Assembly: GCF_013337045.2 (NCBI RefSeq)
Contig: NZ_CP118260.1
Span: 62,001 to 126,000 of the forward strand
Direction: 5' to 3'
Length of the DNA stretch: 64,000 bases
Source: Agrobacterium vitis
GTDB lineage: Bacteria; Pseudomonadota; Alphaproteobacteria; Rhizobiales; Rhizobiaceae
Part shown: positions 15,977-25,051 of the stretch, one piece after another
Numbering within the stretch: the first letter of the stretch is position 1
How the letters are laid out: each line of letters begins with the position of its first letter
Translations under genes and position numbers: made by a program
The notes under the pieces: model-generated
What the model was told of the DNA's origin: nothing
The model's database searches: none
What the model saw: only the letters and a program-made list of their open reading frames with translations

Positions 15977-17518
15977 ATGAAACGCAAATTGGGATTGCTG
16001 GCAACGCTGGCATTTGCACTTTTACCTGGACTTGCACTTTTGCCGGGGCCTGGTCTGGCCCAAGACAAGGGCGGGATCATCAACGTTGCCACCATTGGTG
16101 AACCACCTACACTGGACCCGATGGCTTCAACCGCTGACCTGGTCGGCATGACCACACAGCATATGTTTGAAACGCTGTTTACCTTCGATGACAAATGGAA
16201 TGTCATTCCGCTGCTAGCTGAGACCATGCCCACGATTACCGATGAGGGCAAAACCTACGACATCACCTTGCGCGCTGGCGTGAAATTTCATGATGGCTCG
16301 GTGATGACCTCCGCGGATGTGGTGGCCTCAATTGAGCGTTGGCTTGCAACCGCATCACGCGGCAAACAGGTTGTGGCCTATATCGACAAGGTAACAGCGC
16401 AGGGCGACAATGCCATTCGCATCACGCTGAAAAAGCCCTATGCGCCGCTGTTGTCGCTGCTGGCGTTCAACAATTCCGCCGCCGTGATCATTCCAAAATC
16501 CACTATTGCCGATCCTCTGACGAAATTCATCGGTACCGGCCCCTATATGCTGAAAGAGCGCAAGCCAGACCAATATATCCAGCTGGTGCGGTTTGATGGC
16601 TATGTGCCCAGAACCGATGCCGCAAACGGTTTTGGTGGCGCACGCAAAGCCATTCTGGATGAAATCCGCTTCATTCCCGTGCCAGATGCCAACACACGGC
16701 TTGAGGGTGCAGTCTCCGGGCAGTTTGACTACACGGATTCTCTCGCACCCGAGAGCTATGACCGCCTGAAAGGCTCAAAAGCCTCTGATCCCGTGGTGCT
16801 CAAGCCCTACGGTGCGCCTGTGTTTGTGATGAACACCAAACAGGGCATCATGACCAGCAAGACCCTGCGTCATGCCGTGCAGGTGGCCCTGAACCCGCAG
16901 GACATGTTGCTGGCCGCCTTCGGCAACCCTGAATTCTTTGCCGTTGATGGCGCGATCTATCCTGAAGGCTATGCCTGGCACACCAAGGAAGGCATTGCCC
17001 GCTATGGCAGTGGCGACCCTGAAGCCGCCGCCAAGCTGATGAAAGAGGCGGGCTATGATGGCAAGCCCGTGCGCATTCTCACCAGCCGCCAATATGAGTT
17101 TCACTACAAAATGGCACAGGTGGCAGCCGAATATCTGAAAGCGGCTGGCTTCAAGGTTGATCTGCAAATCTATGATTGGGCAACGCTGACAACGCGCCGT
17201 GCTGATCCTGCCCTTTGGGATATTTTCATCACCCACGGCCCCTTCCCGCCAGAGCCTGTGCTGAACGGTTGGATGTCGGATAGCTATCCCGGCTGGTGGT
17301 CAACGCCAGAAAAGACCAAGGCAATTGAGCCATTCATTGCAGAATCTGACCCCGCCAAGCGCCAGAAGCTTTTCACGGAGATTCAAAAGACCTTCTATGA
17401 GGATGCGCCTGTGTTTAAGGTGGGTGATTTCAATGCGCTTTCGGCCAAGGCCAAGACGCTTGAGGGCTTTCATCCATCGCCATGGCCTTACTTCTGGAAT
17501 GTCAGCTCCAAGAAATAA
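15977..17518 (+). CDS. ABC transporter substrate-binding protein, family 5 (peptide/opine type)
   Basis: A 513-residue periplasmic binding protein of the DppA/OppA class. AAGGGG precedes the ATG. A signal peptide with a hydrophobic LATLAFALLPGLALLPG core ends near residue 29 (GLAQ). Family 5 landmarks are NVATIGEPPTLDPMAST, MFETLFTFDDKWNVIPLLAE, ITLRAGVKFHDGSVMTSADVV and TGPYMLKERKPDQY. In rhizobia this class binds not only peptides but also opines and oligosaccharides. It heads an operon with two permeases but no ATPase gene, and with a beta-glucosidase inserted between binding protein and permeases, so a glucosylated solute is a reasonable guess. Confidence 0.9.
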   Translation: MKRKLGLLATLAFALLPGLALLPGPGLAQDKGGIINVATIGEPPTLDPMASTADLVGMTTQHMFETLFTFDDKWNVIPLLAETMPTITDEGKTYDITLRAGVKFHDGSVMTSADVVASIERWLATASRGKQVVAYIDKVTAQGDNAIRITLKKPYAPLLSLLAFNNSAAVIIPKSTIADPLTKFIGTGPYMLKERKPDQYIQLVRFDGYVPRTDAANGFGGARKAILDEIRFIPVPDANTRLEGAVSGQFDYTDSLAPESYDRLKGSKASDPVVLKPYGAPVFVMNTKQGIMTSKTLRHAVQVALNPQDMLLAAFGNPEFFAVDGAIYPEGYAWHTKEGIARYGSGDPEAAAKLMKEAGYDGKPVRILTSRQYEFHYKMAQVAAEYLKAAGFKVDLQIYDWATLTTRRADPALWDIFITHGPFPPEPVLNGWMSDSYPGWWSTPEKTKAIEPFIAESDPAKRQKLFTEIQKTFYEDAPVFKVGDFNALSAKAKTLEGFHPSPWPYFWNVSSKK

Positions 17519-17569
17519 GCGGGTTCTTACCCTTCCCGGTTTTTACCTTTCAAAGTGAAGTAGCACATC

Positions 17570-18898
17570 ATGTCGAGATCCTTTCCTCCTGATTTTCTCT
17601 GGGGCGTGGCGGCCTCTGCCTTTCAAACGGAAGGTGCTGTCCATGCCGATGGGCGCGGCCAAAGTGTGTGGGATGTTTACAGCCACACACCGGGCCGCAC
17701 CACCAATGGCGATACCGCCGATATCGCCTGCGACCATTACCACCGCTACCCGGAAGACATTGCGCTGATGCGCGGGCTTGGGGTGAAGGCCTATCGGCTT
17801 TCCACCGCATGGCCACGCATTTTCCCAACCGGCAGTGGGCAGGTGAACCAGCGGGGATTGGATTTCTACGATCGGGTGATCGATCTGGCCTTGCATGAGG
17901 GGATTGAGCCGTGGATTTGCCTGCACCATTGGGACATGCCTGTCGCCGTTGAAGACAACGGCGGCTGGCGCAATCGCGATACGGCGAAGATTTTTGCCGA
18001 TTACGCCGCTGTTGTCGCTCGGCATTTTGGTGATCGGGTCAAACGCTTTGCGCCGATTAATGAGCCAAATGTGATTCCATGGGTGGCCTATAATGTCGGG
18101 CGTCATGCGCCCGGCAAACAGGATTATCCTTCCAGCCTTCAGGCCATTCATACACTCAATCTCGCCCATGGTTACTCGGTGTCAGCGGTGCGGGCAGAAG
18201 CGCCGCAAGCCGAGGTGGGCAACATCGTCTCCCTTGGCCCCGTGCGCCCACATTACGATGATGCGGCCCATGAAGAGGCTCGCATTCTGGGTGATTGTCT
18301 GTGGCGCAGGGTGACTGTTGATCCGCTCTGGCTCGGCACCTACCCGGAGCCGATTGCGGATGCCATGCAGCCCTTCATTCAATCGGGTGACATGGACGCC
18401 ATTTCGCAAAAAATGGATTTCTTCGGCCTCAATCACTATAATCCGGTGTTTGTTGGCCCGAATAAAAACACCACTTTTGGCGTATCGGAAACAGCACCCC
18501 CGACAGGCATGGGACCACTCACCGATGTCAACTGGGTGGTCGATCCGGCGGCCTTTCTGGAACAGATCCGCGACACCAGCGCCCGCTATGGCAAGCCAAC
18601 CATTTACATCACTGAAAACGGTGCCTCCTACCCGGATGCCCTTGGCCCAGACCGTAAGGTGATCGACAATGACCGCATCGCCTATTTCAACCTCTATCTG
18701 AATGCGCTGTTGGATGCACTGGATGAGGGCCATGATATTCGCGGCTATTTCGCTTGGTCGCTGATGGACAATTTCGAATGGGGCCGTGGCTTTTCCAAGC
18801 GGTTTGGTTTGGTTTACGTCGATTATCCCACCCTGCAACGCATTCCCAAACAATCCTATCATTGGCTCAGCGATGTGATTGCCGCCAATGCCCTGTAA
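17570..18898 (+). CDS. GH1 family beta-glucosidase
   Basis: A 442-residue retaining glycoside hydrolase of family 1, full length. It starts with FPPDFLWGVAASAFQTEGA and contains the two catalytic glutamates: Glu165 in PINEPNV (acid/base) and Glu349 in YITENGAS (nucleophile). The substrate-binding LHHWDMP and the C-terminal DNFEWGRGFSKRFGLVYVDY are also conserved. No signal peptide is visible, so it works in the cytoplasm on imported beta-glucosides or related glycosides. It lies between binding protein and permease genes (gaps 51 and 24 bases). Absence of phosphate-site features and of a PTS system argues against 6-phospho-glucosidase. Confidence 0.93.
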   Translation: MSRSFPPDFLWGVAASAFQTEGAVHADGRGQSVWDVYSHTPGRTTNGDTADIACDHYHRYPEDIALMRGLGVKAYRLSTAWPRIFPTGSGQVNQRGLDFYDRVIDLALHEGIEPWICLHHWDMPVAVEDNGGWRNRDTAKIFADYAAVVARHFGDRVKRFAPINEPNVIPWVAYNVGRHAPGKQDYPSSLQAIHTLNLAHGYSVSAVRAEAPQAEVGNIVSLGPVRPHYDDAAHEEARILGDCLWRRVTVDPLWLGTYPEPIADAMQPFIQSGDMDAISQKMDFFGLNHYNPVFVGPNKNTTFGVSETAPPTGMGPLTDVNWVVDPAAFLEQIRDTSARYGKPTIYITENGASYPDALGPDRKVIDNDRIAYFNLYLNALLDALDEGHDIRGYFAWSLMDNFEWGRGFSKRFGLVYVDYPTLQRIPKQSYHWLSDVIAANAL

Positions 18899-18922
18899 TT
18901 CCAAGCGACGAGAGGGCAGATC

Positions 18923-19864
18923 ATGATCAGCTATATCGTCAAGCGCCTGCTTGGCATGATTGTGGTGATGTTTCTGGTGGTGACCATTGTGTTTATCATC
19001 GTGCGCGTCACCCCCGGCGATCCCGCAGCCGTCATGCTGGGGCCGGATGCGTCAGCGCAAGATGTTGCTGATCTGCGCTCCAAGCTGGGGCTGGATCAAT
19101 CGCTGATCTCGCAATACGTATTTTACATCGGGGCCTTGTTGACGGGTGATCTAGGCCGCTCGATCTTTCTGGATATGCCTGTGGGTGCTGCCCTGTTGCA
19201 ACGGGCCGAGCCAACCTTTTTCCTCACGCTGTTTGCGCTGCTGATTGCCTGCGTGCTGGCTCTGCCCATTGGTATTTATGCCGCATACCGACGCGGCTCA
19301 TGGCTCGATCAAGCGGTGACGGCCATTGCCATGCTGGCGGCCAGCATTCCCAGCTTCTGGCTCGGTTTGATCCTCATGCAGTTCTTTGCGGTGAAGTTGC
19401 AACTCTTTCCCGTCTCCGGTTATGGCGGGCCGGGCACCAGCTTTCTGGAGCGGATGTATCATCTGGCCTTGCCAGCCATCGCGCTGGGTCTGGTCTCATC
19501 ATCCCTGATTCTACGCTTTACCCGTGCCTCCATGCTGGATGTGCTGGGCGATGATTTTGTGCGCACTGCCCGCGCCAAAGGGCTTCAAGAGCGGCATGTG
19601 GTGCTGCGCCATGCGCTGAAAAACGCCTTGATCCCGATCCTCACTGTGGTGGGGCTGACGGCAGCGGTGCTGATTTCGGGAGCCGTTGTCACCGAGACAG
19701 TGTTTGGCCTGCCCGGCATTGGCAGTCTCGTGGTCTCTGCTGTGTTGCGCCGCGATTATCCGGTCATTCAAGGTGCCTTGCTGGTGATTGCTGGTCTCTA
19801 TGTGCTGGTGAATTTCGCCATTGATATGCTCTATCTGCTGATTGATCCGAGGGTGCGTTACTGA
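18923..19864 (+). CDS. ABC transporter permease, DppB type
   Basis: A 313-residue inner-membrane permease. The N-terminal IVKRLLGMIVVMFLVVTIVFII helix followed by RVTPGDPAAVMLG is typical of DppB/OppB, and the EAA loop reads FVRTARAKGLQERHVVLRHALKNALIP. About six membrane helices are visible. GAGGG precedes the ATG. Its stop overlaps the next permease start by one base (TGATG), a sign of translational coupling. It forms the channel with the protein encoded at 19864. Confidence 0.93.
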   Translation: MISYIVKRLLGMIVVMFLVVTIVFIIVRVTPGDPAAVMLGPDASAQDVADLRSKLGLDQSLISQYVFYIGALLTGDLGRSIFLDMPVGAALLQRAEPTFFLTLFALLIACVLALPIGIYAAYRRGSWLDQAVTAIAMLAASIPSFWLGLILMQFFAVKLQLFPVSGYGGPGTSFLERMYHLALPAIALGLVSSSLILRFTRASMLDVLGDDFVRTARAKGLQERHVVLRHALKNALIPILTVVGLTAAVLISGAVVTETVFGLPGIGSLVVSAVLRRDYPVIQGALLVIAGLYVLVNFAIDMLYLLIDPRVRY

Positions 19865-20745
19865 TGACCCAACCCATATCGTTTGAGAGCACACCCCCAC
19901 TGCAATCGGAAACCATGCGTTTTCTGCGCCGCCTTTTGCGCCGCAAGACGGTGGCGATTGGCCTGTGCATTCTCGCCATCTTCGTGCTGCTGGCGGTGTT
20001 GGCGCCGTGGATTGCCCCTTATTCTCCCTACAAACTTTCGATCATGAACCGGCTCAAACCACCGAGTGGAATCTACTGGTTTGGCACGGATGAGTTTGGA
20101 CGCGATGTATTTTCGCGCACGATTTATGCGGGGCGGTTGTCTTTGCTGGTTGGGGCGTCCGTGGTGGTGCTGTCATCGCTGATCGGCGTAACGCTTGGGC
20201 TTCTGGCAGGCTTTTTTCACCGTCTGGATACCCCCATCGCCCGGCTGATTGATGCGATGATGGCTTTCCCGGATATTCTTCTCGCAATCGCCCTTGTGGC
20301 CGCGCTTGGGCCATCGCTCACCACCGTGATCATTGCCCTTTCAGTGGTTTATGCACCCCGCTTGGCCCGCATTGTGCGAGCTTCCACGCTGGTGATCCGT
20401 GAGTTGCCCTATATCGAAGCGGCCCGTGCGCTTGGTATTTCCACCACACACATCATGGTGCGGCATGTGCTGCGCAATCTGATGTCGCCCATTCTGGTGC
20501 AGGCTACATTTTTGTTTGCCAGCGCCATGCTGGCCGAGGCGGGCCTGTCGTTTCTGGGCGTTGGCGTCAGCCCGGAAATCCCCACCTGGGGCACCATGAT
20601 TGCGGCTGGTCGGCAATATGTCGATCAGGCCGATTGGATGACGCTGTTTCCCGGCTTTGCCATCATTCTCTCTGTGATGTCGCTTCAGATCGTCGGAGAC
20701 GGTTTGCGCGACATGCTCGACCCAAGACTGCAAAAGGATATTTGA
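19864..20745 (+). CDS. ABC transporter permease, DppC type
   Basis: A 293-residue permease, the partner of the preceding one. A short cytoplasmic leader rich in arginine (RFLRRLLRRKT) leads into the first helix; GTDEFGRDVFSRTIYAGRLSLLVG is the DppC hallmark, and the EAA loop is YIEAARALGISTTHIMVRHVLRN. The end GDGLRDMLDPRL is characteristic of the family. It ends two bases before the amidohydrolase start. No ATP-binding subunit follows, so the pair must use an ATPase encoded elsewhere. Confidence 0.93.
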   Translation: MTQPISFESTPPLQSETMRFLRRLLRRKTVAIGLCILAIFVLLAVLAPWIAPYSPYKLSIMNRLKPPSGIYWFGTDEFGRDVFSRTIYAGRLSLLVGASVVVLSSLIGVTLGLLAGFFHRLDTPIARLIDAMMAFPDILLAIALVAALGPSLTTVIIALSVVYAPRLARIVRASTLVIRELPYIEAARALGISTTHIMVRHVLRNLMSPILVQATFLFASAMLAEAGLSFLGVGVSPEIPTWGTMIAAGRQYVDQADWMTLFPGFAIILSVMSLQIVGDGLRDMLDPRLQKDI

Positions 20746-20747
20746 CC

Positions 20748-21959
20748 ATGCTGCCTCAGGAACAAGGCTCTGGCCTCCTGCTGTTAAAAAACCTCCGCCC
20801 TCTGGCCTTTGGCGAGGCAACACCCCCGCAGGCCATCGATATTTTGATCGGCGCGGATGGCAAGATCATCAAGGTCGGGCAAGATATTGCTCTGACAGAA
20901 GATGCCGAAGTGATCGACGGCAAAGGGGCCTGGATATCGCCCGGCTGGGTCGATCTGCATGTGCATATCTGGCATGGCGGCACGGATATTTCCATTCGCC
21001 CATCGGAATGCGGAGCCGAGCGCGGCGTGACCACGCTGGTCGATGCAGGCTCCGCTGGAGAAGCCAATTTCCACGGCTTTCGCGAATATATCATTGAACC
21101 ATCACGAGAGCGGATCAAAGCCTTCTTGAACCTCGGCTCGATTGGTCTGGTGGCCTGCAACCGCGTGCCGGAACTGCGAGACATCAAGGATATTGATCTC
21201 GACCGCATTCTGGAATGCTACGCCGATAACAGCGAGCATATCGTGGGCCTCAAAGTTCGGGCCAGCCACGTCATCACCGGATCATGGGGCGTAACCCCGG
21301 TCAAACTCGGCAAGAAAATCGCCAAAATCCTGAAAATTCCGATGATGGTGCATGTTGGCGAACCACCAGCGCTTTATGATGAAGTGCTGGAAATTCTAGG
21401 CCCCGGCGATGTCGTGACCCATTGCTTCAACGGCAAGGCCGGGTCCAGCATTATGGAAGACGAAGACCTCTATAACCTCGCCGAGCGCTGCGCTGGCGAA
21501 GGAATCCGGCTGGATATCGGCCATGGTGGTGCGTCCTTCTCGTTCAAGGTCGCGGAAGCGGCCATCAAACGAGGGCTTTTGCCTTTTTCCATCTCCACCG
21601 ATCTGCATGGCCATTCGATGAATTTCCCGGTCTGGGATCTGGCCACCACCATGTCCAAACTGCTCTCGGTGGGCATGCCGTTTGAGAAGGTGGTCGAGGC
21701 GGTGACCCATGCACCAGCCTCCGTCATCCGCCTGTCGATGCAGGATCGGCTGGTGCCGGGAGCGCGGGCCGATTTCACCATTTTCGATCTGGTCGATGCC
21801 GATCTCGAGGCAACCGATTCCAATGGCGATGTTGCCCGCCTCACCCAGCTGTTTGAGCCACGCCATGCCGTGATTGGCCGCGAGGCCATTGCCGCCAGCC
21901 GCTACATTCCGCGCGCCCGCAAACTGGTGCGCCACAGCCATGGGTATTCGTGGCGTTGA
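20748..21959 (+). CDS. amidohydrolase of the cog3964 (EF_0837/Atu3266) group
   Basis: A 403-residue metallo-hydrolase, started at the ATG at 20748 two bases after the permease stop; an earlier in-frame start would lie inside the permease gene. The metal site is complete: HVH at 71-73, carboxylated Lys169 in GLKVRAS, His202 in MMVHVGEPP, His225 in VVTHCFNGK and Asp285 in STDLHGH. This pattern matches the group often labelled dihydroorotase or EF_0837 deacetylase. Characterised members (Atu3266, Oant2987) hydrolyse acetyl-(R)-mandelate in vitro, and their natural substrate is uncertain. Genes of this group commonly lie beside a SelA-like PLP gene, as here. Confidence 0.85.
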   Translation: MLPQEQGSGLLLLKNLRPLAFGEATPPQAIDILIGADGKIIKVGQDIALTEDAEVIDGKGAWISPGWVDLHVHIWHGGTDISIRPSECGAERGVTTLVDAGSAGEANFHGFREYIIEPSRERIKAFLNLGSIGLVACNRVPELRDIKDIDLDRILECYADNSEHIVGLKVRASHVITGSWGVTPVKLGKKIAKILKIPMMVHVGEPPALYDEVLEILGPGDVVTHCFNGKAGSSIMEDEDLYNLAERCAGEGIRLDIGHGGASFSFKVAEAAIKRGLLPFSISTDLHGHSMNFPVWDLATTMSKLLSVGMPFEKVVEAVTHAPASVIRLSMQDRLVPGARADFTIFDLVDADLEATDSNGDVARLTQLFEPRHAVIGREAIAASRYIPRARKLVRHSHGYSWR

Positions 21960-21992
21960 AATGCATTCAAAAATTCTAGAATTGGAAACCGC

Positions 21993-22490
21993 GTGAGCAT
22001 GACTTCACCCTCTACCGATGCCGGATTGCCAACACCCTATGAGCGCCTAGCCGCTCTGGGCATTGCGCTGCCGCCATCGCCACCGCCAATCGCCAATTTC
22101 GTCACCCATGTGCGGGAAGGCAATCTGCTGTTTTTATCCGGTCAGGGACCGCGTGAGGCCGATGGCTTTCTCTATTCCGGCAAGGTTGGTGACGACGTGC
22201 CGCTGGAAGATGCCTATCGCCACGCTCGCCTCACTGGCATCAACCTGATTGCCGTGATGCATGATGCCTTGGGCGATCTCGCCCGCGTGCGCAAAATTGT
22301 CAAAATGCTCGGCATGGTCAATGCCACTCCGGATTTTCGCGATCATCCGCAGGTGATCAATGGCTGTTCAGACCTGTTCATGGAGGTATTTGGTCAAGCG
22401 GGTCAGCACGCCCGCTCGGCGGTTGGGTTTGGCTCGCTGCCGGGCAATATCACCGTGGAAATCGAAGTGATTGTGGCATTGCACGAATGA
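21993..22490 (+). CDS. RidA/YjgF/YER057c family protein
   Basis: A 165-residue protein of the RidA superfamily. Family features are the early LFLSGQGP, ARLTGINLIAVMHDALGDLARV, and ARSAVGFGSLPGNITVEIEVIVAL with an arginine at the position used by RidA to hold the carboxylate of 2-aminoacrylate-type imines. It starts at a GTG (21993) or the ATG two codons later; both have only a weak ribosome site. RidA proteins hydrolyse reactive enamine/imine products of PLP lyases, so pairing with the SelA-like PLP enzyme at 23426 is meaningful. It ends convergently 11 bases from the IclR gene. Confidence 0.88.
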   Translation: MSMTSPSTDAGLPTPYERLAALGIALPPSPPPIANFVTHVREGNLLFLSGQGPREADGFLYSGKVGDDVPLEDAYRHARLTGINLIAVMHDALGDLARVRKIVKMLGMVNATPDFRDHPQVINGCSDLFMEVFGQAGQHARSAVGFGSLPGNITVEIEVIVALHE

Positions 22491-22501
22491 AAAAGGCCCT
22501 C

Positions 22502-23329
22502 TCAGTGACCCCGCCAGCCCATGCGCTTTTCGATGCGCTCCGCCGAGGCCTTGACATAGCCCACATAGGGATTGCCGTCAGAAAACGCCTTTTGCTCTGG
22601 CAAGACGATGGAGATGGTTGCAACACACACACCATCCCGATCACAAATCGGCGAGGCAATGCAGGCCACCGCATAATCGGATTCACCGGCCTGAATGGAC
22701 AGCCGCTGCTGAAAGGCCCGTACCGCCGCATCGGAGAGCGTTTGCGCATCAACCTCGGCACGCCCGGTTGGCGACGAGCGGGCGCAATGGGCAAACAGCT
22801 CCACGCGCTCTTTTTCCGGCAAATGGCCAACGAGAAGGCGGCCAGAGGCCGTCCAGTTCAGCGGCACACGGGTGCCAACCCGCGAGGCAACCTGAAAATG
22901 GCTTGGCCCCTCGGCCATGGCCAGCACCAGCATATGGTCATTGTCGCGCCCGCACACTTGCACGGTCTCGCCCGCTTCGCGGCACAGATCATGCATTTCC
23001 TGCGTGGCAATGCCGATGAAATCCAGCGAGCGGGAATAGGCAAGGCCGTAATGGTAAAGCCGTGGGCCGAGCCAGATGGCTCCGTCACCACTGCGGGTCA
23101 GCATGTTCTTGTCCACCAGATCATCAATGATGGTGTAAATGGTGGACAATGGCGCGCCAACCGCCTTGGCAATGGCGTAAGGACCAACGGGCGCGCCCGT
23201 TTCATACAGATGATCCAGCACCTGCAAGGCGCGGTCCATGCCGCTGACCCGCGAGCGCCGCTCCGCCGGGGCCTCAACGGGCTGGCTGTCTGCGGCAACC
23301 GATACCGTGCGTGCCTTGCTATCCATCAT
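22502..23329 (-). CDS. IclR family transcriptional regulator
   Basis: A 275-residue regulator. I start it at the first of two adjacent ATGs at 23329, with TAAGGA upstream. The N-terminal winged helix-turn-helix covers about residues 30-90 (MDRALQVLDHLYETGAPVG, AIAKAVGAPLSTIYTIIDDL), and the IclR effector domain follows (YGLAYSRSLDFIGIATQEM, ETVQVCGRDNDHMLVLAM, LNWTASGRLLVGHLPEKE, ACIASPICDRDGVC). It lies inside the locus, divergent from the SelA-like gene and convergent with RidA, so it is the obvious regulator of the 15977-24622 genes. Ligand unknown. Confidence 0.92.
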   Translation of the reverse strand: MMDSKARTVSVAADSQPVEAPAERRSRVSGMDRALQVLDHLYETGAPVGPYAIAKAVGAPLSTIYTIIDDLVDKNMLTRSGDGAIWLGPRLYHYGLAYSRSLDFIGIATQEMHDLCREAGETVQVCGRDNDHMLVLAMAEGPSHFQVASRVGTRVPLNWTASGRLLVGHLPEKERVELFAHCARSSPTGRAEVDAQTLSDAAVRAFQQRLSIQAGESDYAVACIASPICDRDGVCVATISIVLPEQKAFSDGNPYVGYVKASAERIEKRMGWRGH

Positions 23330-23425
23330 GCGATCCTTACCTGAATGATCGGCTATTACATTATAACGGCATAGCTGTCGATTGTAGAAATGACGGGCCT
23401 TTGCCCACAAGAAGTGGAAAAGCTT

Positions 23426-24622
23426 ATGACCAACGATATTCGCACCCAGCTCGGCCTACGCCCGGTGATCAATGTTTCCGGCACCATGACCAGCCTTGGC
23501 GCATCCATAGTGGTGCCAGACGCCATTGCCGCCATGACGGCCATTCTGCCGCAATTTGTGGAAATCAGTGATCTTCAGCGCAAGGCCAGCGCCATTATTG
23601 CTCGGCTAACCGGGGCGGAAGCAGGCTTTATTACTGCCTCTTGCTCGGCTGGCATCAGCCTTGCCGTGGCAGGCACCATTACCGGACCAGATCTGCTGGC
23701 CATTGAAAAACTGCCCGATGTCAGCACGACCAAAAACGAAGTGCTGGTACAGATGGGCCATCTGGTCAGCTACGGTGCCCCGGTGGATCAATCCATCCGT
23801 TTGGGTGGTGGCAAGGTGGTGCTGGTCGGCCAAGCGACCTCCGCCCATCGCTACCATATGGAAAATGCCATTACCGAAAACACCGCCGCCGCCGTTTATG
23901 TCGTTTCGCACCACGTGGTGCATTACGGGCTTCTGCATCTGAAGGAATTTGTCGAAATTGCCCATGCGCGCGGCGTGCCGGTGATTGTCGATGCCGCATC
24001 GGAATATGACCTGCGGATTTTCATCGATCAGGGGGCCGATATTGCTCTTTATTCCGGCCATAAATTCCTCGGCGGCCCCACATCGGGCATTGTTGCCGGG
24101 CGCAAGGATCTGGTGCGCAATGCCTATTTGCAAAACATGGGCATTGGCCGTGGCATGAAAGTGGGAAAGGAAAGCGTCTTTGGCGTCATGGCAGCTCTTG
24201 AGGCTTGGGAAAAGCGTGACCATGCGAGCGTGCGCGCCATTGAAACCAGCTATCTGCATCTGTGGAAAGAAGCACTGGATGGCCGCCCCGGTGTAACGGC
24301 GCTGATTGAGCCGGACCCAACCCACAATCCGCTGGATCGCCTGCGGGTGATCCTCTCACCACAAGAAGCGCATATCAGCGCCTATGATCTGGCCGGAGCA
24401 CTGGCCCGGGGCAATCCACCGATCATCGTTCGCGACCACGAGGCAGAGCATCACTATTTCTATCTTGATCCCTGCAATCTGCATCCGGGCCAAGAGCTCA
24501 TTGTGCGTGACCGTCTGGTGGAAGAACTCGACAAGGCGAGAGCGTCCAATGAAGTGATCAACACGCCACATGAGGAATGGGGCCGCCATCGCTTCGATTC
24601 CATGCTGCGCTGGCCGGACTGA
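23426..24622 (+). CDS. SelA/DgaE-like PLP-dependent enzyme
   Basis: A 398-residue fold-type I PLP enzyme of the SelA-like group that includes D-glucosaminate-6-phosphate ammonia-lyase (DgaE). The ATG at 23426 is preferred because GTGGAAA lies upstream; an ATG 12 codons earlier is possible. Visible motifs: [16 protein letters not shown] at the start, the phosphate/cofactor region [18 protein letters not shown], Asp189 in [10 protein letters not shown] and PLP lysine Lys213 in [13 protein letters not shown]. It is not a selenocysteine synthase: no SelB or selC gene is nearby. With an amidohydrolase and RidA it suggests deacylation or ring opening of a substrate, then alpha,beta-elimination with imine hydrolysis. 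Substrate unknown. Confidence 0.85.
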   Translation: MTNDIRTQLGLRPVINVSGTMTSLGASIVVPDAIAAMTAILPQFVEISDLQRKASAIIARLTGAEAGFITASCSAGISLAVAGTITGPDLLAIEKLPDVSTTKNEVLVQMGHLVSYGAPVDQSIRLGGGKVVLVGQATSAHRYHMENAITENTAAAVYVVSHHVVHYGLLHLKEFVEIAHARGVPVIVDAASEYDLRIFIDQGADIALYSGHKFLGGPTSGIVAGRKDLVRNAYLQNMGIGRGMKVGKESVFGVMAALEAWEKRDHASVRAIETSYLHLWKEALDGRPGVTALIEPDPTHNPLDRLRVILSPQEAHISAYDLAGALARGNPPIIVRDHEAEHHYFYLDPCNLHPGQELIVRDRLVEELDKARASNEVINTPHEEWGRHRFDSMLRWPD

Positions 24623-25051
24623 GCATCGCCGTCCTTTTTCCGAATGTGAGTTGCTGAAGACGGCATCGCAGGACTGGATTACTGGCACCATTCAGAGGTT
24701 TTGTGCAATCACTCTCTCAGCCCTGTCAGGTTAGATTGTAACCAGACAGGGCTGAGGCTCTCTTGTTTTCTTGATTGCTGACGCATTGCACAGAAATTTT
24801 GATGGAGTCATGCCAATGATCTGCAGGAATGACGGTTTGACGTTAGCGTGAAATTTACCCGTCGCACTTCCATCGGAAATCCGTTGATCGGAAGGCGGAA
24901 ACAGAATGATCAGGCTTTCACAAACCTCCATCCGCTGATTTTCAGGGCCGCGCGCCAACGCTATCCTTGGTCGCGCGCTTCTTAACCATTCACGCTATCG
25001 CTTTATTTAGGGCAGTTCGATATAAATATCGCATCACCGTGCGAGCACTGA
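24623..25051. other. 429-base gap
   Basis: Contains the terminator-like hairpin at 24716-24756 and the upstream region of the diguanylate cyclase gene. No further gene or site is recognised; a short minus-strand frame at 24731-24958 has no family character. Confidence 0.45.
24716..24756 (+). terminator. strong hairpin with T-rich tail (CCTGTC-GGTT repeat family)
   Basis: CTCAGCCCTGTC (24716-24727) pairs with GACAGGGCTGAG (24745-24756); GGTTA and TAACC extend the stem inside with one A opposite A. The tail reads CTCTCTTGTTTTC. It ends the transcript of the SelA-like gene. The same core recurs at 13918 and 40714. Confidence 0.7.

Noticed and set aside
20748..21959. Dihydroorotase annotation
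   Set aside because: The metal-site pattern is shared, but the neighbours (SelA-like, RidA, ABC permeases) and cog3964 features argue against pyrimidine synthesis.
22487..23344. Long plus-strand open frame of 285 codons
   Set aside because: It is antisense to the IclR gene, whose domains are intact; the plus-strand translation has no family character and is a by-product of high-GC codon use.
23426..24622. Selenocysteine synthase (SelA) identity for the PLP enzyme
   Set aside because: No selB, selD or selC neighbour and the gene is in a catabolic locus with cog3964 and RidA genes; the SelA-like ammonia-lyase group fits better.
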